Source of the DNA: Dyadobacter luticola
Lineage (GTDB): Bacteria > Bacteroidota > Bacteroidia > Cytophagales > Spirosomataceae
Length of the DNA stretch: 64,000 nucleotides
Assembly: GCF_005860805.1 (NCBI RefSeq)
Contig: NZ_VCEJ01000002.1
Coordinates: 728,375 to 792,374, forward strand
Reading direction: 5' to 3'
Numbering within the stretch: the first letter of the stretch is position 1; every line of letters starts with the position of its first letter. The translations under genes and the position numbers were made by a program. Under the pieces are notes generated by a model. The model did no database searches and had not been told where the DNA came from. It saw only the letters and a program-made list of their open reading frames with translations. Of this stretch, positions 1-8,586 are shown piece by piece.

Positions 1-837
1 TTTGCGCAGCTTATCGAAATTGTCTTCCCAGTAGGAACCTTCATTATAAGCTTCACTTTCGCCCTGCCGGAACATATAGGCTTTGACAGCGCTCGCCACC
101 CCCGCTTTTTGCAAGCGATAAAGCATTCTCCCGTACCCATTCGTCAGGTCCGCTGGGTTATTTTCCGTGCGCTGCGCGTGGCTCCAAGCCGAGGACCAGT
201 GAAAACCAGCATTGATCAGACAGTTCGGAATACCCGATTTCTGCATCAATTGTTTTTGTATTTCAAAGCCCATCGTACCCACACCATTATCGTATGAATT
301 CTTATTGGAGTAGGTCCAGAGCGTGTCTGCAGCATTGTAAGGGTCGGTATTGAGGTTTTGGGTGATCTTACCGAATGTTCTGCAAAAACGGTTGGTATCG
401 GGCTCACCAAAAAATCCGGTGGAATTGGATTGCCCTGAGAGTACATACACATCCCCGCTCACCACCTGCTGCCGGTTCACAACCAGCGCAGAATCACCAT
501 CCTTGCAAACGTAGATTTTAAAGTCGTATCCTGCGAGTTCAGCCTTGATCTTTTGCTCTGCCGAAAATCTACCAATGTTATTCTGATAGGTAATGTTGGC
601 CCGCAAATACTTGTAAGCCGCATTTTCCCTGGTAACCTGGATGGATATGTATTTCCAGCCCGCTCCTTCCACAATTCCGGAAAACGGTACCGTGGCTTCA
701 TTTTCGGCATTTCTGGGATAAAGCTGATAATCCTGCGGAAGCTTATTGAACACCACAGAATTGAACCGCTGAGCAGGACTGGCGCCAACAGAGAGGAGGT
801 AAATACCGGCCGCAATCAGTAGATGTTTTAAATTCAT
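1..837 (-). CDS. SASA-type carbohydrate esterase, N-terminal part (runs off left edge)
   Basis: The minus strand is open from an ATG at 837 to the window edge, giving the first 279 residues. A hydrophobic N-terminus (residues 4-20, ending GASPAQ) looks like a signal peptide. Residues 129-139 read DVYVLSGQSNS, the GQSN block with the likely nucleophile Ser137, and residues 256-262 read FRQGESE, matching the QGES block of the sialate O-acetylesterase (SASA, formerly DUF303) family. This suggests a secreted esterase removing acetyl groups from glycans; the catalytic His lies outside the window. It follows the GH43 gene after a 39-base gap on the same strand, so both probably act on one polysaccharide. 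The family call rests on motifs, and the substrate is unknown. Confidence 0.75.
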   Translation of the reverse strand, partial: MNLKHLLIAAGIYLLSVGASPAQRFNSVVFNKLPQDYQLYPRNAENEATVPFSGIVEGAGWKYISIQVTRENAAYKYLRANITYQNNIGRFSAEQKIKAELAGYDFKIYVCKDGDSALVVNRQQVVSGDVYVLSGQSNSTGFFGEPDTNRFCRTFGKITQNLNTDPYNAADTLWTYSNKNSYDNGVGTMGFEIQKQLMQKSGIPNCLINAGFHWSSAWSHAQRTENNPADLTNGYGRMLYRLQKAGVASAVKAYMFRQGESEAYNEGSYWEDNFDKLRK

Positions 838-876
838 AGTGTTCAGCAAAAAGTACGGGAGGATTATTTCAGGCAA

Positions 877-1869
877 TTATTTGAGCGGCACCGCTTTCAC
901 ACCTTCACGGGTAATTTTGACAGGGTTGATCATGCCTTTTTCGTCAAATGTCATCACATCTACGCAGGTTTCGCGGTGATTGCCGTCTGTTTCGGTCAAT
1001 GGCCGGCGGTGATAGACAATGTACCATTCGTCTTTGCCGGGAATCTGGATTACAGAATGGTGGCCGGCGCCCCGGGCGACCGCGGGATCCTGTTGAAGAA
1101 TTTTGTCTACTCTTTTGAATGGTCCAAAAGGCGAGTCAGCCACTGCGTAGGCAACAGAATAATTTGGGCCTGTCCAGCCGCCTTCCGACCACATAAAATA
1201 GTATTTACCGTTTCTGATAAACATAAAAGGGCCTTCCACGTAGCCTTCAGGGGTGATTTCGCGAAATGTCTTACCGTCTTCAAAAGGTACGAAACCTGTG
1301 AAATCCGGTTTCAACTTTGCAACATTGCAATGTTTCCAGCCGCCGTAGAAAAGATAATGTTGGCCGTCTTTGTCTTTAAAAACAAACTGATCGATCGGCT
1401 GGGCTCCGTTGTGAAATTTATCGACCAGCGGCTTGCCGAGGTAATCTTTGAAAGGCCCGGCAGGGTTATCCGCCACAGCGACGCCGATTCCGCCATATTC
1501 GTTATCGCTTTGAATGTCATTGGCGCCAAAAAAGAAGTAGTATTTTTTGTCTTTTTCAATAATAGAAGGCGCCCACATGGCACGCTTCGCCCATTTTATG
1601 GCATTGTTGTCGAGAATGTTGTTATGTTTTTCCCAGGTGACGAGGTCTTTGGAAGAAAACGCGTCGAAATGCGTCTGCTCATCGTAAGGCGCTGAATAAG
1701 TAGGATATATCCAGTAAGTTTTGTTAAAAATAATCCCCTCGGGATCAGCATACCAGCCTGGAAAAACTGGATTACCGGATGTTTTGACCGCGTCGGGCGT
1801 TTTTTTGGACTGAGAAAAAGATTGAAAACCGCAAATGCAAAGCAGTGTTAGGATGATGGCTTGTTTCAT
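877..1869 (-). CDS. Secreted glycoside hydrolase family 43 protein
   Basis: 330 residues with a signal peptide (about 1-20) followed by a single five-bladed GH43-type domain. The expected catalytic triad is visible: general base Asp42 in WYADPEG, pKa modulator Asp160 in PIDQFVF and general acid Glu212 in VEGPFMF. GH43 enzymes cleave arabinofuranosyl, xylosyl or galactosyl linkages in plant polysaccharides; the exact specificity cannot be read here. GAGHHS near 268-272 is a further family signature. It lies 39 bases upstream of the SASA-type esterase on the same strand, a likely two-gene unit. No SusC/SusD pair is visible nearby, so this is either the edge of a polysaccharide locus or a stand-alone pair. 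Confidence 0.9.
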   Translation of the reverse strand: MKQAIILTLLCICGFQSFSQSKKTPDAVKTSGNPVFPGWYADPEGIIFNKTYWIYPTYSAPYDEQTHFDAFSSKDLVTWEKHNNILDNNAIKWAKRAMWAPSIIEKDKKYYFFFGANDIQSDNEYGGIGVAVADNPAGPFKDYLGKPLVDKFHNGAQPIDQFVFKDKDGQHYLFYGGWKHCNVAKLKPDFTGFVPFEDGKTFREITPEGYVEGPFMFIRNGKYYFMWSEGGWTGPNYSVAYAVADSPFGPFKRVDKILQQDPAVARGAGHHSVIQIPGKDEWYIVYHRRPLTETDGNHRETCVDVMTFDEKGMINPVKITREGVKAVPLK

Positions 1870-1928
1870 TACAAAGATTTTGAGCGTAGCTGGGTAACCT
1901 TTGTAAAGTTCTTAATTTTTGCCAAAAT

Positions 1929-3071
1929 TCAATAGACTTCCCCCGCACCTCCGCCACCAAAATTACCGCCACCAAACTCGAATCCTTTTTCGGCGGGCGT
2001 CTGTCCCAGATTTTGCGCCACCAAAATCGCTTCCAGATTAGCCAGTTTCCGACGACCGTCCTGCTCGTCTGACAGGCCAAATTTCGGCGTATGGAGGTAT
2101 TTTATCGCGCTCGCTGCGATAGTAATAAGCAGCGCGCCGGCCACCAGCAGTTCCTGCGCCGGAGTAAGCGGACTGAAATAATGCCGGTAAGTGTAGATGG
2201 AAAAACCGAAGCAAAACAAGCCGATGATCAGGAAAAGCCGGTCGTGTTTTTTGAGGCCGAAGAAAATGTAGCCGATGGGTATAGCGGTGGTAAAAAGATA
2301 AAAAAGCGGCGCAAAGTCGATTTGAGGGGAAATTGGTAAATGCAGCTCGTTCAGCATGGCATTGCCTTCGCGGACGATGAAATAATTACCTCCTAAATAG
2401 AAAACTACCATGCAAAGTCCTTGGAGCAACATTTTGCATTCTTGGTAATAAATGTTGCGGATCAGTCTGACCTGGGAGAAGACGATCGCAGAGAGAATCA
2501 TGAGTGCAAAAGGAAGTAATGCCTTACCGATCGGGAACTTCATCATCAGGTCACCGACGAGCGCGAAAAGTGCCAGAAAGCAGCCTAACGTGGTCAGCAG
2601 ATCTGCGTAACGCAATGTGGCGACAGTAAGAATAATGAGGGCCAGCATACAATAAACTGCGAAACCGGCACCTTCAAAAAGCAGGAAAACAGGTGTCATC
2701 GCCGCCCCGATCCCGGCATAGAGCAGCGCATTGTCGATGCCGGAGTGGTATAGTTTATTGTTTTTGATTAAATGTTCGAGGAAGAAAAAATAGGCAACCG
2801 CCGCGATAAGGCTCACCACCGAAAAAGTATTCTCGCTGGCCATATCCGCCACGAAAATGGACAGGAAACCTGCGAAAAAAGAACAGCCTATTAACCCAAA
2901 AATGAAAAGACCGGATTTTACAAATAAGCCGGGACGGTAAAAATGCTCGGGAAACTTTGTTTTAACCAGTGCTTCCTGCTCGCTGGTCAGCAGGTTTTTC
3001 GACTTCCATTTCGCAGCAGTCTGGACGATATGCAGGTTTTCGATCCAGGTAATGTTATAGGCTTTTCTCAT
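1929..3071 (-). CDS. Multi-pass membrane protein, DUF2157-like, with Gly-rich tail
   Basis: 380 residues. The cytosolic-looking N-terminus (about 15-45) contains AAKWKSKNLLTSEQEALVKT, resembling the short W...G/N-L-[IL]-T/S-x-E-Q helix pair that begins DUF2157 proteins. About ten hydrophobic segments follow (roughly 50-345). The C-terminal tail ends FGGGNFGGGGAGEVY, a Gly-rich extension like those closing TPM/YgcG-type proteins. Its start overlaps the stop of the upstream DUF2157 gene by 4 bases (ATGA), indicating translational coupling and probably a joint complex. Function unknown; membrane location is confident, while the family link is inferred from the N-terminal motif and gene pairing. 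Confidence 0.7.
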   Translation of the reverse strand: MRKAYNITWIENLHIVQTAAKWKSKNLLTSEQEALVKTKFPEHFYRPGLFVKSGLFIFGLIGCSFFAGFLSIFVADMASENTFSVVSLIAAVAYFFFLEHLIKNNKLYHSGIDNALLYAGIGAAMTPVFLLFEGAGFAVYCMLALIILTVATLRYADLLTTLGCFLALFALVGDLMMKFPIGKALLPFALMILSAIVFSQVRLIRNIYYQECKMLLQGLCMVVFYLGGNYFIVREGNAMLNELHLPISPQIDFAPLFYLFTTAIPIGYIFFGLKKHDRLFLIIGLFCFGFSIYTYRHYFSPLTPAQELLVAGALLITIAASAIKYLHTPKFGLSDEQDGRRKLANLEAILVAQNLGQTPAEKGFEFGGGNFGGGGAGEVY

Positions 3072-4033
3072 TTTTTGATGCCGAGGAATTTCTTGAAGTT
3101 TAGAAGAAAGTAAATTATTCCTGCGCTAGATAACAGTACATAGTAAACACCTACAATTGCTGCGGCATCTCCAAGAGGACGTAAAACGGAATAGCTTAGA
3201 ACTAAATAACCATAGACGACACCCATGAGGAGAAATACCAGAGATTGCGCTTTTCTAGCTCTGAAAATGAAGAAACCGGAAAGACAGATACTAACAATAA
3301 AACAAATAATACCATAATCTTTCGTGAAAAAACCTATTAATGAGGCAATACTTGCCAGGTTTCCACCAAGGAGAAAATAGGTGAATGAAAAATGTCTTTT
3401 CAATTCCTTTTCTTCTGAAAGCCAGCCTATCAAGACAAGCAGCGATCCGAGTATCATGGCCGAAATAAGCAAACGCTCGTTACCAAAATCGTTTTCAGCC
3501 AGGATCGACATGGGGGCAATGGTCAATCCAAGCCAGGAAGCCAGCCCAGTGATCGCCATCGAGAGCGCGCCGCGGTGGTCGAACCGGTAGGCGGAAAAGA
3601 AGAAAATGATCGTAGGAATGATGATCGCCAGTCCGTAGCGTGAGCCGAAAAACTTATATTGGAATTGAAGGTAGCCTTCGAGCGCGAGAAATAATGTGCA
3701 TTCCAGAAGCAGCACGTAGTCAGAAAATTTGTTCGGGTTCCGGACCTCCGACCAGGAAAATGGCAGGCTGTGTTTAAATGTATAATAAAAGCAAAACGCT
3801 GTGAGAAAAGCGATGATGGCAATGATCACCTGATGACCGATCGTATCGATATTCTCATAAATAATAATTCCCGCGCCGGACGTGAAAAGCAGAATGCCGA
3901 GGTAAAGTATCGAGCGGAGTTCCCAATGCAGCGAAAACGGTTTCGAAGTTTCGTAGCTGGAAATGATGGAAGCCTGTTCTTCGGAAATAATTTCTTTTTC
4001 CGTCAAAGCTTTCAGAATAGCTGGGGTTGACAT
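3068..4033 (-). CDS. DUF2157-type predicted membrane protein
   Basis: 321 residues from the ATG at 4033; the open frame extends 15 codons further to a TTG at 4078, but the ATG places the family motif at the N-terminus and is preferred. No clear Shine-Dalgarno sequence is present, which is common in Bacteroidota. The first 40 residues contain ALTEKEIISEEQASIISSYE, the typical DUF2157 lead-in, and about ten transmembrane segments follow. The family has no established function. It is the first gene of a coupled pair with the membrane protein at 1929-3071, and a methyltransferase lies 109 bases upstream on the same strand. Confidence 0.75.
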   Translation of the reverse strand: MSTPAILKALTEKEIISEEQASIISSYETSKPFSLHWELRSILYLGILLFTSGAGIIIYENIDTIGHQVIIAIIAFLTAFCFYYTFKHSLPFSWSEVRNPNKFSDYVLLLECTLFLALEGYLQFQYKFFGSRYGLAIIIPTIIFFFSAYRFDHRGALSMAITGLASWLGLTIAPMSILAENDFGNERLLISAMILGSLLVLIGWLSEEKELKRHFSFTYFLLGGNLASIASLIGFFTKDYGIICFIVSICLSGFFIFRARKAQSLVFLLMGVVYGYLVLSYSVLRPLGDAAAIVGVYYVLLSSAGIIYFLLNFKKFLGIKK

Positions 4034-4142
4034 GCGTGTAAATTCGGGGGAGGTCAGTTGATGGTGCAACTTTACCAAAATAAAGAGCGAAAGGACATTC
4101 TCATTTATTCAACGGAACAATAAATTATTCAGTGGCGGACGA

Positions 4143-4919
4143 TCAAAATCTCAGGACAAAATCTTCCTTAACCTGCTCAGTTCTAAAGAAAACCAGCCCT
4201 ACCCAGAAGAGGTCGACGGTCAGGGTAACTTTTGGGTGTGCCTTGATGTATTTCCAGGCTTCGGTCATTTCGTCAGACCAGTAAATGTCGTCGAAAATAA
4301 AGACGGAATCATTTTGAATGTGCGGCAGGCAGGTTTCGAAGTACCGGACTGTCGGCTCGTACCGGTGGTTCGCATCGAAATAAGCGAAGTCAATACTACC
4401 TATCAGACTTTGAACGACTTCCGGTAGCGTTGTATCAATGTTCCCTACTTCGATGTGAATGTTCTTCGCGCGCTGCGCTGCAAAATGTTTTCCAGCTTTC
4501 GCGGCAGTTTGTGGGCAACCTTCCAGCGTAATTATCTCGGCTTCGGGATTTGCTTTGGAAAGATATAATGTGGTCAATCCTAGTGAAGTACCTAATTCAA
4601 GGATTGTTTTGGGTTGAAATCTTTGAATTAATCGGTAAAAAAGCTTTCCGAATTTTTCCGGCTTTTCCGCATTCTTGGCAATCGTGCGGATTTTGCGAAG
4701 ATTGGATTTGTTAACCCGTGAACCTGCGCCAAGATCCAGGATTTCGATTTCCTCGTTGGAGCGAAGGAGTTCTTTCCTTAATTTTTTGATCGTTTCGTAA
4801 TCCGGATTTTGACCGCTTTTTACAGAAATGACATTGTTGTAAAGTTCAAATAAAAACGGAGAATGGATGGAATGTTCGTTTCCCGAGCGCAGGAGGTACT
4901 TAATATAAGCGGCGATCAA
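4143..4919 (-). CDS. Class I SAM-dependent methyltransferase
   Basis: 258 residues. The SAM-binding motif I is ILELGTSLGLTTLYL (about 110-124), followed by an acidic end to strand 2 (IITLEG) and IDFAYFDANHRYEP (about 176-189), a pattern seen in Methyltransferase_24-like and O-methyltransferase-like enzymes. The N-terminal 80 residues are helical and contain HSIHSPFLFELYNNV. The substrate is unknown; the DANH motif resembles predicted O-methyltransferases, but no metal-binding set is certain. It lies 42 bases downstream of apaG on the same strand. Confidence 0.8.
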   Translation of the reverse strand: MIAAYIKYLLRSGNEHSIHSPFLFELYNNVISVKSGQNPDYETIKKLRKELLRSNEEIEILDLGAGSRVNKSNLRKIRTIAKNAEKPEKFGKLFYRLIQRFQPKTILELGTSLGLTTLYLSKANPEAEIITLEGCPQTAAKAGKHFAAQRAKNIHIEVGNIDTTLPEVVQSLIGSIDFAYFDANHRYEPTVRYFETCLPHIQNDSVFIFDDIYWSDEMTEAWKYIKAHPKVTLTVDLFWVGLVFFRTEQVKEDFVLRF

Positions 4920-4961
4920 AATAATGTCAATTTAAAAAGCAGACCGGAGGTCACGCCGGAT

Positions 4962-5348
4962 CTAATTCAATCTGTAAGGAGCCACCAGCGAAAATGCGGG
5001 AATAATTACCCTGAACTGCCGGCCGTCGAGTACGCGCTCCATCAGGTAAGTGCCTGCCATCTTGCCCAGATCCGTCCGTAAGTTACATCCGGAGACATAA
5101 TCATGCACATCACCAGGTTCCAGGATCGGTTGCAGACCAACGATTCCTGCACCTTCCACTTCCCGTACCGTACCATTTGCATCGTAAATATGCCAGTGCC
5201 GCCTGAGCAGCTTGACGGTATATTCACTGTGGTTCTCGATCAGGATCTTGTAGGTAAACACGTAATGGTCTTGCCCCGGATTGGAATAGTCGGGCTGAAA
5301 CTCCGTTAAAACTGTGACTTTGACACCATCTGTCACTTTGGAAACCAT
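4962..5348 (-). CDS. apaG: ApaG domain protein
   Basis: 128 residues from the ATG at 5348 (MVSKVTDGVKVTV). The frame is open to 5456, but the extra 36 residues have no family counterpart, and 128 residues matches the usual ApaG length. The fibronectin-III-like fold is recognisable from YVFTYKILIENHS, LLRRHWHIYDANG and VEGAGIVGLQPILEPG, followed by FxYxSG-like HDYVSGCNL. ApaG was linked to Co2+/Mg2+ efflux by genetics in enterobacteria; its biochemical role remains uncertain. It is divergent from ung. Confidence 0.92.
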   Translation of the reverse strand: MVSKVTDGVKVTVLTEFQPDYSNPGQDHYVFTYKILIENHSEYTVKLLRRHWHIYDANGTVREVEGAGIVGLQPILEPGDVHDYVSGCNLRTDLGKMAGTYLMERVLDGRQFRVIIPAFSLVAPYRLN

Positions 5349-5499
5349 ACGGAACGTGCGGGTTTGCGGGTTTTGGGAAAGATTGAGCTGGGTTTTCTGC
5401 GTCTGTGTAAATATTCGATTTAAACGAAAATAGTCACCAATAGGTGAGAAAAGCAAATCAAAATCTCATAATTTGGTTTCCAAAATTAAAAACTGAGTT

Positions 5500-6165
5500 A
5501 TGGAAGTAAGAATTGAGCAGTCATGGAAAGAAAAGCTGGCTCCCGAGTTTCAAAAAGATTATTTCGGTAATCTGGTATCCTTTATCAAAGAGGAATACGC
5601 AACAAAACAGATTTTCCCGCCTGCGAAACAAATATTTAACGCTTTTGACTTTTGCAGCTTCCCGGATTGCAAGGTAGTGATTTTAGGCCAGGACCCTTAC
5701 CACGGCGTCGGGCAAGCCAACGGACTTTGCTTTTCAGTGAATGATGGTGTCCGGATGCCACCTTCGCTCATCAACATTTTCAAAGAAATCCAGGAAGACC
5801 TCGGTAAGCCTTTTCCCAAAAGCGGAAACCTCGAAAGGTGGGCAAAACAGGGCGTACTGCTACTCAATGCCACATTAACCGTACAAAGCGGCGCGGCGGG
5901 CTCGCACCAGAATAAAGGCTGGGAGCGGTTCACGGATGCTGTAATCAAATGCATTTCCGACGAAAAAGAAAATGTTGTTTTTATGCTTTGGGGTCGTTAC
6001 GCCCAGGATAAGGGATCGATTATCAATGAGAAAAAACATCACGTCCTGAAAGCCAAGCATCCTTCGCCTATGTCGGCCAATAGTGGCGGCTGGTTTGGTA
6101 CACATCATTTCAGCCAGGCCAATGCTTACCTTGAAAAAGAAGGCCTGGAACCGATTAACTGGTGA
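5500..6165 (+). CDS. ung: Uracil-DNA glycosylase, family 1
   Basis: 221 residues, the normal length for Ung. The water-activating loop GQDPYHG is at 63-69 with catalytic Asp65, and the minor-groove loop HPSPMS begins at His187, the second catalytic residue. LLLNATLTV and GWERFTDAVI are further family blocks. The enzyme removes uracil from DNA as the first step of base-excision repair in the cytoplasm. It is a single-gene unit, divergent from apaG and closed by a strong hairpin terminator. Confidence 0.98.
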   Translation: MEVRIEQSWKEKLAPEFQKDYFGNLVSFIKEEYATKQIFPPAKQIFNAFDFCSFPDCKVVILGQDPYHGVGQANGLCFSVNDGVRMPPSLINIFKEIQEDLGKPFPKSGNLERWAKQGVLLLNATLTVQSGAAGSHQNKGWERFTDAVIKCISDEKENVVFMLWGRYAQDKGSIINEKKHHVLKAKHPSPMSANSGGWFGTHHFSQANAYLEKEGLEPINW

Positions 6166-6168
6166 TAA

Positions 6169-6197
6169 AAAAAGAGTCGGGATCCCCGACTCTTTTT
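6169..6197 (+). terminator. Intrinsic terminator after ung
   Basis: A 13-base-pair hairpin with a three-base loop (A-tract, GAGTCGGG, ATC, CCCGACTC, T-tract) starts a few bases after the ung stop. Tracts of A and T on the two sides make it work in both directions, so it can also stop transcription of the convergent Dabb gene. Confidence 0.9.
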
Positions 6198-6231
6198 AAA
6201 ATTTTCACTCCTATTACTATTGTTAATTCTT

Positions 6232-6636
6232 TTACTTCTCAATGTTGGAATTCATTTCCAGCACTTTGGACCAATTCGCTTCATTGGTCTTGTTAAATAA
6301 TTTACGGTCTGCATTAGCCTCGTATCCCTGAGCTGCCTCTTTCGTGCGGAATGTCAGGTAGTGGATCACATCAAACTCATTTTGTTCCGGCTGCGAATTC
6401 TGAACGTGACCAGCGGTATAAGCTACCACATCTTTCACTGCATTTTTCATCGTCGCAAAGTCACGCATGTGTTTGTCGATGTCCTCAGGCGTAGTGCCCG
6501 GTTTGAATTTGATACAAACCACGCGCTGGATTTCAGCAGGTTTGTGGGGTACATAAGCTCCGTAAATGACAAGCATAAACACGCAAAGCGCGAAGACTGG
6601 TACCAGATATCCTAATGTTTTATTTCTCGTTTTCAT
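6232..6636 (-). CDS. Membrane-anchored Dabb (stress-response A/B barrel) protein
   Basis: 134 residues from the ATG at 6636 (MKTRNK); a 15-codon longer frame from 6681 lacks support. Residues 8-27 form one transmembrane or signal-anchor helix. The rest (about 36-134) is a Dabb domain, with RVVCIKFKPGTTPEDIDKHM at the start and DVIHYLTFRTKEAAQGY near the end. Dabb domains are dimeric ferredoxin-like barrels found in stress proteins and some small enzymes; the precise role here is unknown. A TAACTTTG element at 6679-6686 on the minus strand is a plausible -7 promoter box. Confidence 0.8.
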   Translation of the reverse strand: MKTRNKTLGYLVPVFALCVFMLVIYGAYVPHKPAEIQRVVCIKFKPGTTPEDIDKHMRDFATMKNAVKDVVAYTAGHVQNSQPEQNEFDVIHYLTFRTKEAAQGYEANADRKLFNKTNEANWSKVLEMNSNIEK

Positions 6637-6981
6637 TATTGCAAAATCAGTAAATGCACTTTCTAAAATTTGATGCAACAAAGTTAAAACAAAATTTAAT
6701 AATTGTATTATTTGTATATAAAATATAATTTATTCTGTCAAAATGAATACAGATAAAATTAAGATATAGTGACCGGTCGGTTAACGAAATAAAATTTGGT
6801 GACATATTTTTAAGAAAACGTGCGGGAAGTAAACATTCGGGGTTTTAAAAATGAGCCTGCGCGCATCGATTTTTGTAGAGAGTAAAAATTTCAGTTTAAA
6901 AAACTGGATTAAACTGTTACTTTTTTTGCAATAGACGTCTAAATAGGAGTAGAGCAGATATTCCAACACTCCAAATTTTAT
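6637..6981. other. AT-rich intergenic region without a gene
   Basis: 345 bases between two divergent genes. It is AT-rich and holds a candidate -7 element for the Dabb gene (minus strand, 6679-6686). A 62-codon minus frame at 6781-6969 has no recognisable features and is judged spurious. No tRNA, repeat or hairpin stands out. Confidence 0.5.
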
Positions 6982-7998
6982 ATGGCTCCTATTTGTGCGT
7001 CGGGCAGGAAAAAACGAGAAAAATGTCTGTATTTTTTTAGGTTATGCCTGAATTTCAGTCTTGTAGTTACATTTTTAATATTTTCTTCCTCTCAACATCA
7101 GTGGGGATTTTGGGCACATAAGCGGATTAACCGGCTCGCGGTTTTTCGTCTGCCGCCTGAAATGCTGGTTTTTTATAAACCCAACATTGACTACCTCACA
7201 GAGAATGCTGTGAATCCGGACAAGCGAAGGTATTCCGTCGTCGGCGAGGCGGAGCGGCATTTTATCGATCTGGATGTTTATGGTGATGGTGCTCTGATTT
7301 TATTGCCCAAATATTGGCGGGAAGCTGTCGGGAAAATAGGGGAGGACAGCCTGCGCAAACATGGCATCGCGCCCTGGCACATTCAGCTGGCCAGTTATCA
7401 GCTTACTGAGGCTTTTAAGGCGAAGGACGCACAAAGGATTCTGCGCATCTCAGCGGACCTCGGACATTATATTGCAGATGCACACGTGCCGCTGCACACC
7501 ACGCGGAATTATAATGGTCAATTTTCAAACCAGGATGGGATTCATGGGTTTTGGGAGTCGCGGCTGCCGGAATTGTTTGCAGGGGATTATGATGTCTGGA
7601 ACGGCTCGGCAGAATATCAGGAGAACATTGCCAATGCGATTTGGAATGTCGTAAGGGAGTCGCATGCCTGCCTGGATTCTGTTTTTTTGTTTGAAAAAGA
7701 ATTGAGCAAAAATTTTAAACAGGATAAAAAGTACAGCTACGAACTTAGAAATAATGTGCTGACGAGAAGTTACTCCCACGATTTTGCCGAAAAATACCAT
7801 CAAATGCTGGACAGGCAGGTAGAGCGCCGGATGAGGGCGGCGATTAAAATGGTGGGTGATATGTGGTATACCTGCTGGGTCAATGCCGGGCAGCCCGATT
7901 TGAGTGACCTGAAAAATGCGCTTGATCCTACTCAGGGGGAGGAAAGCCCAAACTGGTTGAAGCGACTTTTTCCTGCAAGACCGGAGCCCGAGGATTAA
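6982..7998 (+). CDS. Secreted zinc-dependent phospholipase C / S1-P1 nuclease-like protein
   Basis: 338 residues. A basic start and a hydrophobic stretch (about 18-37) form a signal peptide, so the mature enzyme probably begins near Trp41 in HQWGFWAHKRIN; in this superfamily the N-terminal Trp and a nearby His (His46) bind zinc. Further ligands are expected in GHYIADAHVPLH (His162, Asp167, His169, His172) and IHGFWESRLPE (His188, Glu192). The set matches the trinuclear-zinc fold shared by phospholipase C and S1/P1 nuclease. The C-terminus ends in a Pro/Glu-rich tail. Phospholipid versus nucleic-acid substrate cannot be settled from sequence. Confidence 0.85.
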   Translation: MAPICASGRKKREKCLYFFRLCLNFSLVVTFLIFSSSQHQWGFWAHKRINRLAVFRLPPEMLVFYKPNIDYLTENAVNPDKRRYSVVGEAERHFIDLDVYGDGALILLPKYWREAVGKIGEDSLRKHGIAPWHIQLASYQLTEAFKAKDAQRILRISADLGHYIADAHVPLHTTRNYNGQFSNQDGIHGFWESRLPELFAGDYDVWNGSAEYQENIANAIWNVVRESHACLDSVFLFEKELSKNFKQDKKYSYELRNNVLTRSYSHDFAEKYHQMLDRQVERRMRAAIKMVGDMWYTCWVNAGQPDLSDLKNALDPTQGEESPNWLKRLFPARPEPED

Positions 7999-8520
7999 CT
8001 AACTTGCTTTTTCCAGCAAAATTTTAGCGGTAACCAGCAGCTGACCTACATGTCGCTGGGTATGTTCCGCAGCGTGAAATAACAAACCAATTTGTGTAGA
8101 AGGAATCATAGCGCGACCGACGTACCGGATTTCGGTTAATGTTTCCTCGTCGGTTTGTTTCAACTGTTTGATTGCGAGCTTGATTTGCTGATTGAGCTGC
8201 TCCAATAAATGGTGATACGTGCAGCCGTCGAAAGGTGCTTTGTCTTCGGATTTGAGATAGGCGAGTTGCGTCTCGGTGAGTGATTCGGCGCGGGCGTAGG
8301 TAAACAACCGGTCGAGGACGCCGGTGAGGTGCTGCAAATGAAAGCCTACCGACGCGACGCCGAATGGTTTTTCCCAGAGAAATTTGGTCGGGAATTTTTC
8401 GTCGAACAAGCTTATTTCTTCGCCTGCCTGCAAAAGTGCGTGCGCCACAGGCTGCAACAATGCGGGGACTTCCGGCAGCGGCCCACGGAGCCAGACTTCG
8501 GGTTGTTCCATGTTTTTCAT
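7999..8520 (-). CDS. DinB-family metal-binding four-helix protein
   Basis: 173 residues from the ATG at 8520 (MKNMEQPEVW); a second ATG at 8511 is equally possible. The open frame reaches 8583, but that would run into the hairpin at 8536-8565. The DinB/YfiT-type three-His metal site is visible as GFHLQHLTGVLDRL and FHAAEHTQRHVGQ. Members include thiol transferases and mycothiol or bacillithiol-dependent enzymes; the reaction here is unknown. Its stop abuts the stop of the convergent phospholipase-like gene with no gap. Confidence 0.85.
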   Translation of the reverse strand: MKNMEQPEVWLRGPLPEVPALLQPVAHALLQAGEEISLFDEKFPTKFLWEKPFGVASVGFHLQHLTGVLDRLFTYARAESLTETQLAYLKSEDKAPFDGCTYHHLLEQLNQQIKLAIKQLKQTDEETLTEIRYVGRAMIPSTQIGLLFHAAEHTQRHVGQLLVTAKILLEKAS

Positions 8521-8535
8521 CACCGAAAATAAACA

Positions 8536-8565
8536 AAAAAGGGACCTTTTTACAAGTCCCTTTTT
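8536..8565 (-). terminator. Intrinsic terminator after the DEAD-box helicase gene
   Basis: A 10-base-pair stem (A-tract plus GGGAC pairing with GTCCC plus T-tract) with a ten-base loop lies between the helicase stop and the DinB start, both on the minus strand. A run of T follows on the minus strand. Confidence 0.8.
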
Positions 8566-8586
8566 AGCTAAACTATTTGCCAAATA

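Noticed and set aside
976..1695. 239-codon plus-strand frame antisense to the GH43 gene
   Set aside because: It is a mirror frame of a gene with intact catalytic motifs, and its translation has no recognisable features.
6781..6969. 62-codon minus-strand frame in an AT-rich gap
   Set aside because: No recognisable motif, no nearby promoter, composition as expected of AT-rich noncoding DNA.
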